A stretch of 64,000 bases of DNA from Flavisolibacter nicotianae (GTDB taxonomy: Bacteria > Bacteroidota > Bacteroidia > Chitinophagales > Chitinophagaceae): contig NZ_RBCI01000010.1 of NCBI RefSeq assembly GCF_003628535.1, forward strand, positions 91,562 to 155,561, in the 5' to 3' direction. Both the position numbers and the translations under genes were made by a program. The notes beneath the pieces are model-generated. The model saw only the letters and a program-made list of their open reading frames with translations. It was not told the origin of the DNA and did not search any database. Position 1 is the stretch's first letter, and each line of letters begins with the position of its first letter. Below, piece by piece: positions 54,061 to 61,951 of this stretch.

Positions 54061-54766
54061 CAAGCGGACGTTTTTTGTTTTTGATCTCGATGATACGTTG
54101 TATCCGGAGATCGATTTTCTGAAATCGGCCTACCAGGCTCTTTCCGAAAAACTGGAGCCACATGCCGGACGTCCACTTTACGATGAGATGTTGCTGCGGT
54201 ACTCCCGGAAGGAAAATGTTTTCCAGTGGCTCGTTGATACCTGTGCCTTTGCACCATCGACCCTTACCATCGAATGGTTGCTTTCCGAATACCGCACACA
54301 TGCGCCATCCATCAAGCTCAGTGCGGAAACAGCAACGTTTCTGCAGCAGGTTCGCAGGATGGGTATTCCCTGCGGACTGATTACAGACGGCAGGCAAATC
54401 ACGCAGCGAAACAAACTTCGGGCCCTGGGTCTTGAAACGACGTTTGCGGATGTGATCATTTCGGAGGAATTCGGTTCGGAAAAGCCGGCAGAAAGAAACT
54501 ACCTTTTCTTCGAAGAAAAATATCCTGGCCGCGAGTTTTATTTTTTTGGCGACAACACGGCAAAAGATTTCCTGGTACCGGCACAGTTGGGATGGAAGAC
54601 CATATGCCTGGAAAATACAGGCAGTCATATTCACCCACAGGACTTTTCCCAGGCCGCATGTCCCGACTTCATCATTACAAGCTTTGCTGACGTGCAGCTT
54701 TGCCCCGAGCCTGTCTTACCATTGGATAAACAACAGTTAAGACTGAAATCAAATTGCGACAAATAA
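54044..54766 (+). CDS. HAD-superfamily hydrolase
   Basis: 240 aa from the ATG at 54044. FDLDDTLYPE has the nucleophile Asp14 and Asp16; LITDGR is motif II, GSEKPA supplies the motif III Lys, and FFGDNTAKDF is motif IV. The C1 cap is helical. It is a phosphatase of the HAD-like subgroup often paired with ATP-grasp genes in polysaccharide clusters. Its start lies inside the ATP-grasp gene, so the pair is translationally coupled. It may dephosphorylate a sugar-phosphate precursor. Confidence 0.85.
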   Translation: MQIATNKRTFFVFDLDDTLYPEIDFLKSAYQALSEKLEPHAGRPLYDEMLLRYSRKENVFQWLVDTCAFAPSTLTIEWLLSEYRTHAPSIKLSAETATFLQQVRRMGIPCGLITDGRQITQRNKLRALGLETTFADVIISEEFGSEKPAERNYLFFEEKYPGREFYFFGDNTAKDFLVPAQLGWKTICLENTGSHIHPQDFSQAACPDFIITSFADVQLCPEPVLPLDKQQLRLKSNCDK

Positions 54767-54812
54767 CCGGTTAGTCTTTCAGACAGCCTTTTACCTAACA
54801 ACCCAACTGTTT

Positions 54813-55973
54813 ATGAAACCCAAAATCTGGCTTTCGTCTCCGCACATGGGAGAGAAAGAACTTTCTTACATCAATGAAGCATTTGCATCCAACTGGATCG
54901 CTCCATTGGGGCCACATGTAGATGGCTTCGAACACGACCTGCAAACCTTTCTTGGCGGCGATGTTCAGGTAGCCGCTTTGAGTTCGGGGACGGCTGCCCT
55001 GCATCTTGCCCTTATTCTCCTGGGCGTTGGCGCCGGCGATGAAGTCATCTGCCAGTCGATGACCTTTGCCGCTTCTGCCAACCCAATTGTTTACCAGGGC
55101 GCACTGCCTGTTTTTGTGGATAGCGAAGAAAGCACCTGGAACATGTCGCCGGATTACCTGGAACAGGCAATTCAGCACCGGATCAAATTGGGAAAAAAGC
55201 CCAAGGCGATCATCGTTGTGCACCTGTATGGCATGCCGGCACAGATCGACCGTATTATGGAGATTGCACGGTTTTACGGAATACCCGTCGTCGAAGACGC
55301 AGCCGAGGCTCTGGGCTCGAGCTTTAAAGGACAGCCTCTTGGAACATTTGGTGACATTGGCGTATTGTCGTTCAATGGCAATAAAATCATTACCACCTCG
55401 GGCGGTGGCGCCCTGGTTTCCGCCAACGGTGACTTTATCCGGCAGGCCCGTTTCCTGGCAACACAGGCACTGGACCCTGCACCGCATTATCAACATTCAC
55501 AAATCGGGTACAATTACCGGATGAGCAATGTCTGCGCGGCAATCGGCCGTGGTCAAATGGAGGTATTGCACCAGCGTATCCGCCAGCGACGCAATAATTT
55601 CCTGTTTTATAAAGATGCCTTATCGACAATCAGCGAAATACAACTTGCCGAAGAACCGTCACCGGACTATTATTCCAATCATTGGCTTACGACGATCCTT
55701 GTTGCAGAAAGCCACGTAACACGGGAAGATTTGCGCACTGCTCTTGTAGCCGATAACATCGATTGCCGCCCGTTGTGGAAGCCAATGCATCTGCAGCCGG
55801 TATACGCCGGTGCACCTTATTATGGTGGGACGACCAGTGAGCAGCTTTTTGCAAACGGATTGTGTTTACCCTCGGGGTCCAATCTCACAGAAGCAGACCT
55901 CGACCGCGTTGTAGGCCAACTGGTTAACGTTTATCAGAGACAGCTTATACAAACGACTCTCGTCAAAAATTAA
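54813..55973 (+). CDS. DegT-family sugar aminotransferase, PglE-like
   Basis: 386 aa. LSSGTAALHLALILLGVGAGDE binds PLP phosphate, VVEDAAEALGSSFKG has Asp162, and SFNGNKIITTSGGGALVS has the Schiff-base Lys191. The NGNK motif is typical of PglE/PseC-like 4-aminotransferases. It likely aminates the UDP-4-keto-6-deoxy sugar made by the dehydratase whose gene starts 118 bases downstream, as PglF and PglE do in the bacillosamine pathway. Confidence 0.93.
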   Translation: MKPKIWLSSPHMGEKELSYINEAFASNWIAPLGPHVDGFEHDLQTFLGGDVQVAALSSGTAALHLALILLGVGAGDEVICQSMTFAASANPIVYQGALPVFVDSEESTWNMSPDYLEQAIQHRIKLGKKPKAIIVVHLYGMPAQIDRIMEIARFYGIPVVEDAAEALGSSFKGQPLGTFGDIGVLSFNGNKIITTSGGGALVSANGDFIRQARFLATQALDPAPHYQHSQIGYNYRMSNVCAAIGRGQMEVLHQRIRQRRNNFLFYKDALSTISEIQLAEEPSPDYYSNHWLTTILVAESHVTREDLRTALVADNIDCRPLWKPMHLQPVYAGAPYYGGTTSEQLFANGLCLPSGSNLTEADLDRVVGQLVNVYQRQLIQTTLVKN

Positions 55974-56091
55974 GATTTCAATCCTGCACTTTTCATTCCA
56001 ACCCTTCGATTTCCCATTCCTGCCCAGTCCCTCTTTCCTGTCCCTTTCGAATTCATGCGCCAAACACCAAAACCTTTAAATCACGAGGCTC

Positions 56092-58086
56092 ATGAACAAT
56101 TTACTGAATGCCAAAACTGCTCCCCGCTGGGTGATTCTGCTTGTTGACCTGGCCATTACCTGCACATCCTTTACACTGTCTTATTTTATCATCAAGCATT
56201 TTGAATTTTCCGGAATTCTGCGTGGACATTTTTTTATCTACACCGGCCTGTACGCCCTGATAGCGTTGGCAACTTTCTTCTGCATGCGCACACACACGGG
56301 ATTGATCCGCTATTCGAACATCCAGGATATCTTCCGGATTTTCTCTGCTGTCTTCGTCATCAGTGCAGCTTATCCCATCGCTGTAAAGATGCTGATTTCA
56401 CGTCCTTATCATATCGAGTCGCTGAATATTGCCGGCGTTGTGTTTATCAATTTTTTTGTTGCCTCTTCGCTGATGGTGATGATGCGGGCCTTTATCAAGT
56501 TGTTTTACTACAAAATCAAAAGTTCGCCCTTCAGCATGGCAGAAAAGGTGCTCATTTTTGGTTCGGATCAAAACGCCATCCTGATCAAGCAGGCCATCGA
56601 GTCGTACAACGAAAACAAATTACTCGTGGCAGGCTTTGTCGAAATGAGGCCAGGTAAGATCAATACCTATATCGAGCAAAAAAAAGTGTTTTCAATCGCG
56701 GAGCTGGCGATGGCAGCAAAAAAGAAAGGGGTCCGCAAAATGATCATGACGAATGAGCAACTGGACAGCTTTCACAAAAAGGCGGTGATTGACAAATGCC
56801 TGCAGCATGGCATTAAAGTCCTGGTCATTCCACCTTCGGAGCAATGGCTCAACGACAAGCCGCTTGCGAAGCAGTTGCAGGAACTCAGGATCGAAGATTT
56901 GCTGCAGCGGGAGCCGATTGTGATCAACAATGTGAAAATTTCGAACGAGTTATCCGGAAAGCGAATCCTCATCACCGGCGCTGCCGGTTCGATAGGTTCG
57001 GAGATTGCCAGGCAGGTATTGACTTATCATCCCGAAATGCTTATTCTTTGCGACCAGGCCGAAACTGCCCTGCATGAGATACAAACTGAAGTGGAAGCCA
57101 ATTTCCCCGGGATCAACATCAAGATCATGATTGGAAGTGTTAGGGATTACAACCGGATGCAAGCGCTTTTCCGCGATTTCCGTCCGCAGATCGTTTTTCA
57201 CGCAGCCGCATACAAGCATGTGCCGATGATGGAGAATCATCCCTGCGAAGCGATCCTGACGAATGTGATGGGAACGAAAAATATCGCCGACCTATCGGTG
57301 ATTCACAGGGTTTCCATGTTTGTGATGGTGTCTACCGATAAAGCGGTAAACCCGGCCAATGTGATGGGTGCCTCCAAGCGCTTGGCTGAAATGTATGTGC
57401 AGACATTGAACAATCATGCGGAATGGCCACGGGAGTCATCCAGCTATATCGCGGTGAAGAGCGAAGGCGAAAGCCTTACCGAAGTGCGAATGAAAACAAA
57501 GTTTATTACCACCCGCTTTGGCAATGTCCTCGGCTCCAACGGATCGGTGGTGCCCCGCTTTCGCGAGCAAATCCAGAAGGGCGGTCCGCTTACGGTAACC
57601 GATCCGGAGGTCACCCGCTATTTCATGACCATACCCGAGGCGGTGCAATTGGTACTGGAGGCCGGTACGATGGGAAAGGGAGGAGAGATCTTCATTTTTG
57701 ATATGGGCCAATCGGTAAAAATTGTGGACCTGGCCAGAAAGATGATCCAACTGGCCGGGTTGATCCCGGAACAGGATATTAAAATTGTTTACACGGGTCT
57801 TCGGCCAGGCGAGAAGCTGTACGAGGAGCTCCTGGCAAAAGAGGAAAAAACCCTTCTGACTCACCATGAAAAAATCAAGATTGCCCGGGTGGTTGCCGGT
57901 CCCGCCAGTGTTCTTTTTGACATTGAAGAACTGATAGGCATCAGCATGCTGGGCGACAACAACAAACTGGTAACGAAAATGAAGGCGCTAATCCCGGAAT
58001 TCAAAAGCTGCAATTCAAAATACGAAAAGCTGGATCTGCCGGTAAACAGCAATTTTACGCAGGACGCATCGACGCTATTGTCCTGA
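56092..58086 (+). CDS. Membrane-bound nucleotide-sugar 4,6-dehydratase, PglF/CapD/WbpM-like
   Basis: 664 aa. Four membrane helices (~12-135) precede a first Rossmann-like domain (EKVLIFGSDQ ~151-160) and the catalytic SDR domain with GAAGSIGSE (~296-304). STDKAVNPANVMGASKR contains Met where most SDRs have Tyr, the SMK-type triad known in the large WbpM-like dehydratases. It probably converts UDP-GlcNAc to the 4-keto-6-deoxy form used by the aminotransferases of the locus. Full length for the family (~600-665 aa). Confidence 0.93.
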   Translation: MNNLLNAKTAPRWVILLVDLAITCTSFTLSYFIIKHFEFSGILRGHFFIYTGLYALIALATFFCMRTHTGLIRYSNIQDIFRIFSAVFVISAAYPIAVKMLISRPYHIESLNIAGVVFINFFVASSLMVMMRAFIKLFYYKIKSSPFSMAEKVLIFGSDQNAILIKQAIESYNENKLLVAGFVEMRPGKINTYIEQKKVFSIAELAMAAKKKGVRKMIMTNEQLDSFHKKAVIDKCLQHGIKVLVIPPSEQWLNDKPLAKQLQELRIEDLLQREPIVINNVKISNELSGKRILITGAAGSIGSEIARQVLTYHPEMLILCDQAETALHEIQTEVEANFPGINIKIMIGSVRDYNRMQALFRDFRPQIVFHAAAYKHVPMMENHPCEAILTNVMGTKNIADLSVIHRVSMFVMVSTDKAVNPANVMGASKRLAEMYVQTLNNHAEWPRESSSYIAVKSEGESLTEVRMKTKFITTRFGNVLGSNGSVVPRFREQIQKGGPLTVTDPEVTRYFMTIPEAVQLVLEAGTMGKGGEIFIFDMGQSVKIVDLARKMIQLAGLIPEQDIKIVYTGLRPGEKLYEELLAKEEKTLLTHHEKIKIARVVAGPASVLFDIEELIGISMLGDNNKLVTKMKALIPEFKSCNSKYEKLDLPVNSNFTQDASTLLS

Positions 58087-58135
58087 CAACGCAGTCAGCA
58101 ATTTCCCTCCCAACATCCAAAATAAGTAATCTGTT

Positions 58136-60037
58136 ATGTGCGGAATTATCGGCAGTATCAGTCACAGGTTTCAATTCGCTCCAGAAGATTTACGCGTTCT
58201 GCAACATCGCGGACCCGATGATGAAGGCTATTATTGCAATGACGGTGTGATGCTGGGGCAGACCCGTCTTTCGATCGTTGATGTAAGTGCCAACGGGCAC
58301 CAGCCGATGCTGTCAGCCGATGGTGACTATGTGCTGGTCTTTAATGGCGAAATTTACAACCATCTTGATATCCGGTCCCGGTTAAAAGCAAAAGGTTATT
58401 CTTTTAAATCCGGTTCGGATACCGAAACGCTCCTGTATGGATTTATGGAATATGGCAAAGACATTCTTCCCCAATTGAACGGAATCTTTGCATTTTGCGT
58501 TCTTGATAAACGGAAACAGGAAGTGGTCATTGCGAGGGACCACTATGGCATCAAGCCATTGTATTACTACTACGAACACGACGGCGTCTTTGCCTTTGCG
58601 TCGGAGATCAAAGCGCTGTTGAAAATACCGGGTTTCGATAAAACCATAAATCCCTCAGCCTTGTTCAGCTACCTGCAATTGTTGTATTCTGTCGGTGGAC
58701 AAACACCGTTTCAAAACGTGTTGAAGCTGTTGCCGGGTCATTGCATTACGTACTCGCTGGAAAAATCGGTCTTTACCGTTGAAGCGTATGACGAGATTCG
58801 ATTTGAGGAGAGATCCGAGCCGCTTGGCGAAGAAGAGTGGAAACAAGAATTCAGGCAAGCCTTGCAAAAAGCCGTGGCCCGGCAGTTGATGAGTGACGTT
58901 CCGCTCGGGTATTTTCTTTCCGGTGGTCTTGATTCCAGTTTGATCGTGGCAATGGCAAAAGAGATAATGCCTGGCCAGCGATTAACTTGCTTTACAATCG
59001 ACTCGGGCAAGACATTGAAAGAAGAAGGGTTTGCCGATGACCTGTTCTATGCCAAAAAAGTAGCCAGGCACCTGTCGGTCGACTTAAACATCATTCCCTC
59101 CGAGATCAACATTCTGGACAACTTCGACAAAATGATCTGGCATCTTGATGAGCCGCAGGCGGATGCCGCCCCTTTGAATGTATATGACATTTGTCTGAAT
59201 GCACGCCAACAGGGAATAAAAGTGCTGTTGGGCGGTACGGCCGGCGACGACCTGTTGTCAGGATATCGTCGTCACCAGGCCATTGCGCTGGAAAGGTTTT
59301 TCAGGATATTGCCGGTGGCGGGAGGGCGGTTGTTGCAAACGGCTCTCGAGCCGGTGAAGTCTTTCAGCCCGACGATGCGACGCATCAAAAAAGTGATCGC
59401 CGAGTCGGGAAAAACAAAATCGCAGCGTTTTGCCGGTTATTTCATGTGGCTGGAGCGGACAAAAACAATGGCCCTTTTTGAGCCTGATGTGCAGGAAATG
59501 CTTGTAGGTAATTTGTTGCCGGAAGTTTACCTCGAACACTTGATCCAGACATTGCCACCGGGTGTCAGCGATTTGAACAAGATGTTGTACCTGGAGCTCA
59601 AGACCTACCTGCCCGATCACAATTTGAACTACACGGATAAAATGAGCATGGCCGTCGGCGTGGAAACCAGGGTGCCTTACCTCGATATAGAACTGGTTAA
59701 ACTGTCGTCACAGTTGCCGTCTTCCCTCAAAATGAAAGGCACGACAACCAAGTATATTTTGCGAAAAGTGGCGGAGGATTATTTGCCCCACGATGTGATC
59801 TATCGCCCCAAGACTGGTTTTGGCGCACCCCTTCGCGGATGGGTGAAAAACGAAATGCGGGAGATGGTTAACGACCAACTTAGCGAAACCAATCTGAAAA
59901 GCCGGGGATTGTTCAATGCCGGTGCCGTGCGGGAGATGATCGATAAGAACCAAAAAGGCAAGCTGGATGCGTCGTATACCATCTGGTCGTTGCTGGCGAT
60001 TGAAAGTTGGCTGCGGCAGTTTGTTGATGGCAGCTGA
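58136..60037 (+). CDS. asnB: Asparagine synthetase-type glutamine amidotransferase
   Basis: 633 aa. The N-terminal MCGIIGS exposes Cys2 as the glutaminase nucleophile, and RLSIVDVSANGHQPM and FNGEIYNH complete the Ntn domain. The synthetase domain has the PP-loop SGGLDSS (~263-269). Full length for AsnB. In polysaccharide clusters such enzymes amidate uronic acids, so it may modify the polymer rather than make free asparagine. It is the last gene of the locus, 49 bases after the dehydratase. Confidence 0.88.
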   Translation: MCGIIGSISHRFQFAPEDLRVLQHRGPDDEGYYCNDGVMLGQTRLSIVDVSANGHQPMLSADGDYVLVFNGEIYNHLDIRSRLKAKGYSFKSGSDTETLLYGFMEYGKDILPQLNGIFAFCVLDKRKQEVVIARDHYGIKPLYYYYEHDGVFAFASEIKALLKIPGFDKTINPSALFSYLQLLYSVGGQTPFQNVLKLLPGHCITYSLEKSVFTVEAYDEIRFEERSEPLGEEEWKQEFRQALQKAVARQLMSDVPLGYFLSGGLDSSLIVAMAKEIMPGQRLTCFTIDSGKTLKEEGFADDLFYAKKVARHLSVDLNIIPSEINILDNFDKMIWHLDEPQADAAPLNVYDICLNARQQGIKVLLGGTAGDDLLSGYRRHQAIALERFFRILPVAGGRLLQTALEPVKSFSPTMRRIKKVIAESGKTKSQRFAGYFMWLERTKTMALFEPDVQEMLVGNLLPEVYLEHLIQTLPPGVSDLNKMLYLELKTYLPDHNLNYTDKMSMAVGVETRVPYLDIELVKLSSQLPSSLKMKGTTTKYILRKVAEDYLPHDVIYRPKTGFGAPLRGWVKNEMREMVNDQLSETNLKSRGLFNAGAVREMIDKNQKGKLDASYTIWSLLAIESWLRQFVDGS

Positions 60038-60354
60038 CCCTGTTAGGCGTATTCTCTTAGTGATTCCATGTGGATTCCCTGCTTTGGTCACACGTAAAAG
60101 CTGTTATGTATTTGCAATAAAATATATTTATTAATAAGTATCAATAAATTTCAACTGCCTGTTTTTCAGGCACTCCTTTTGTTAGCTTCGCACTTGCTTT
60201 TTTTAAGGTCCTTTATTTTTTAGCCCATTTTTCATCCGGAGGAACATCGGGCAACAGTGTAAAGGATTTTGTTTTCAACAACCACCGCTCCAATACCGGT
60301 GATTTTTTATTATCCAATCTTTCATCAGAAAGTAAAAAATGCAAGTACGTAAAC
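60038..60354. promoter_or_regulatory. AT-rich intergenic region
   Basis: 317 bases between the end of the polysaccharide locus and a lipoprotein gene. It holds the weak terminator at 60156-60180, the palindrome TTATTAATAA at 60128-60137, and TAGCTTCG near 60184, one base off the TAnnTTTG box. No gene is visible. Confidence 0.4.
60156..60180 (+). terminator. Probable terminator of the polysaccharide operon
   Basis: TGCCTG and CAGGCA form a 6-bp stem with a TTTTT loop, followed by CTCCTTTT. It lies ~120 bases after the asnB stop. The stem is short, so termination may be partial. Confidence 0.45.
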
Positions 60355-61614
60355 ATGAAAAACCAAACAAAAAGAAACGTGACGTTCCTAGGATTACTCC
60401 TTTGTACCCTTATTCAGATTTCTTGTAGCAAAACATCCTCCTTGCAGGAAGATGAACAAGCGACCCAGTCGGCCAGTGCTGCGCGGTTTAGACGGGTGCC
60501 CGGAACCCTTAATCCGTCAAATACACCAACCAATACGTCGGGTACTGTAGTTGTTCCCGACTCCATTGATGCCAGCGGTAAAGTAGATGTAACGTTGGCT
60601 TTACAGAACTTTCTTAACAAGGTAAAAGACAACAGCCAGATCCAATTCAAGCAAAACGGTTTGTATCGCATGGATGGCAGCATTGTGCTCACCAAGCGTG
60701 TCGGTTTGCAGTTCTATGGCAATGGTGCAAAGTTCTTCACAGTTACGGATGGTACTTCCGCACCGCAGTCGAACCTGCCGGACGAGATCAAATGGCTGTG
60801 GCCCCGGAAACGCGGACAGTTCATGGTTCGTGGTGGCAGTGGCCATCGCTTTTATAATATCGAAATCCAGGGCGCTAACATTTATAATTGGGAAGAAGAA
60901 GCTTCGTATAATTCAAAGTTTGAAGCGCAGAATGCCTTTGATATCGAGGGTGCCAAAGATGTTGAAATTCGTGACTGCCACGTTCACAATGTATATGGCG
61001 ATTTTGTGTATGTCGGTATTTGGAATGCAGGTTCAATGGAATGGGCAGATGGCGTAAAAATTAGCAACAACAATTTTCACGACAATGGCCGCCAGGGCGT
61101 GGCCATCGTAGGCGCCTCCAATGTGTTGGTAGAGGGAAACAACATCTATAACACCCGTCGCAGCACATTTGATATCGAGCCGGATAATGAAGGCTCCGGT
61201 GCATCCAACATTGCCATTCGCAACAACAAGATCGGTGAAGGCCGGCTCCTGTTCCTTGCTTCTGGCGGACAACAGGGCAGCATCAATAATGTAGAAGTAA
61301 GTGGGAACTACCTGAACGGCCATGCATTAAGCATTGGCGTTTATACGAAGATTGCCGGTAGCCGCAAAAACTGGCGGATTATCAACAATACATCGGAAAA
61401 CTATCCTTTTGGTTCGCCTATTGCCCTGATGACATTTGAAGGCGTGTACAACGTGGAAGTAACGGGCAATATCCATGACTTCCAGGTTGGCCAACCAACC
61501 GACGCCGTAAAACTTATTTCGGTGACTGGTTACAAAGTAGAAAATAACATCTTTAAAGGTAACCGGCAGGATCTGGTACTGGAGAACACAACCCAGAAGG
61601 AGTTTGTACAGTAA
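60355..61614 (+). CDS. Right-handed beta-helix lipoprotein
   Basis: 419 aa. The signal ends at a lipobox (IQISC, Cys24). Residues ~40-80 are a low-complexity linker. From ~85 onward short repeats such as VEIRDCHVHNVYGD, VKISNNNFHDNGRQG and NVLVEGNNIYNT form a parallel beta-helix (PbH1-type), the fold of pectate lyases and many surface polysaccharide-binding or cleaving proteins. It sits just after the polysaccharide locus but has its own probable promoter. It may process or bind the secreted polymer; no lyase active site can be assigned. Confidence 0.8.
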   Translation: MKNQTKRNVTFLGLLLCTLIQISCSKTSSLQEDEQATQSASAARFRRVPGTLNPSNTPTNTSGTVVVPDSIDASGKVDVTLALQNFLNKVKDNSQIQFKQNGLYRMDGSIVLTKRVGLQFYGNGAKFFTVTDGTSAPQSNLPDEIKWLWPRKRGQFMVRGGSGHRFYNIEIQGANIYNWEEEASYNSKFEAQNAFDIEGAKDVEIRDCHVHNVYGDFVYVGIWNAGSMEWADGVKISNNNFHDNGRQGVAIVGASNVLVEGNNIYNTRRSTFDIEPDNEGSGASNIAIRNNKIGEGRLLFLASGGQQGSINNVEVSGNYLNGHALSIGVYTKIAGSRKNWRIINNTSENYPFGSPIALMTFEGVYNVEVTGNIHDFQVGQPTDAVKLISVTGYKVENNIFKGNRQDLVLENTTQKEFVQ

Positions 61615-61658
61615 AGTTGAACGCCTCTCAATTTGTGGTGACGCAGCTTTCTGGTACC

Positions 61659-61730
61659 GGATCGGAAAGATGCGATTTCCCGGCAAGCCAAACGATGGTT
61701 GTGATCCAGTGTTTCCGATCCCCGGCTTGC
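61659..61730 (+). repeat. Two crossing inverted repeats, possible pseudoknotted RNA
   Basis: GGATCGGAAA (61659-61668) pairs with TTTCCGATCC (61712-61721), and GCAAGCC (61683-61689) pairs with GGCTTGC (61724-61730). The pairings interleave, as in a pseudoknot. Both are exact. The element lies just upstream of a terminator and may be a 3' untranslated structure or a small RNA. Confidence 0.4.
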
Positions 61731-61761
61731 AGCAGAGGAGGTGAGTAGCTGATTTTACGAT

Positions 61762-61797
61762 AAAGAAAAGTCCCCCTTCGTGGGGACTTTTCTTTTA
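61762..61797 (+). terminator. Strong Rho-independent terminator
   Basis: AAAGAAAAGTCCCC pairs perfectly with GGGGACTTTTCTTT around a CTTCGT loop. The A-rich and T-rich arms would allow it to work on both strands. It ends the transcript of the beta-helix lipoprotein gene. Confidence 0.93.
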
Positions 61798-61919
61798 GCT
61801 GAACAATTCCTTTTCTACGACTATGGCTAATCGAATATGCGGGTCGTACGAAATTGGTTGAAGAAAAGGCTCATAAACCAATATCTTCCACGGAAAGCAC
61901 CGAAATTACCCCTCTCCAT

Positions 61920-61927
61920 TACCTTTG
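61920..61927 (+). promoter_or_regulatory. Candidate -7 promoter box
   Basis: TACCTTTG matches TAnnTTTG exactly and ends 24 bases before the cyclase ATG at 61952. No matching -33 TTTG is seen. The box also argues against the in-frame TTG at 61925 as the start. Confidence 0.5.
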
Positions 61928-61951
61928 CAAAAAATATCGCGTTACGATTGT

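Larger units (their letters stand above)
61615..61951. other. Structured intergenic region with terminator and promoter
   Basis: 337 bases. Crossing inverted repeats lie at 61659-61730, a strong terminator at 61762-61797 and a -7 box at 61920-61927. No protein-coding frame is supported. Confidence 0.6.

Noticed and set aside
61925..61951. TTG start for the cyclase
   Set aside because: It falls inside the TACCTTTG promoter box; the ATG at 61952 fits the family start better.
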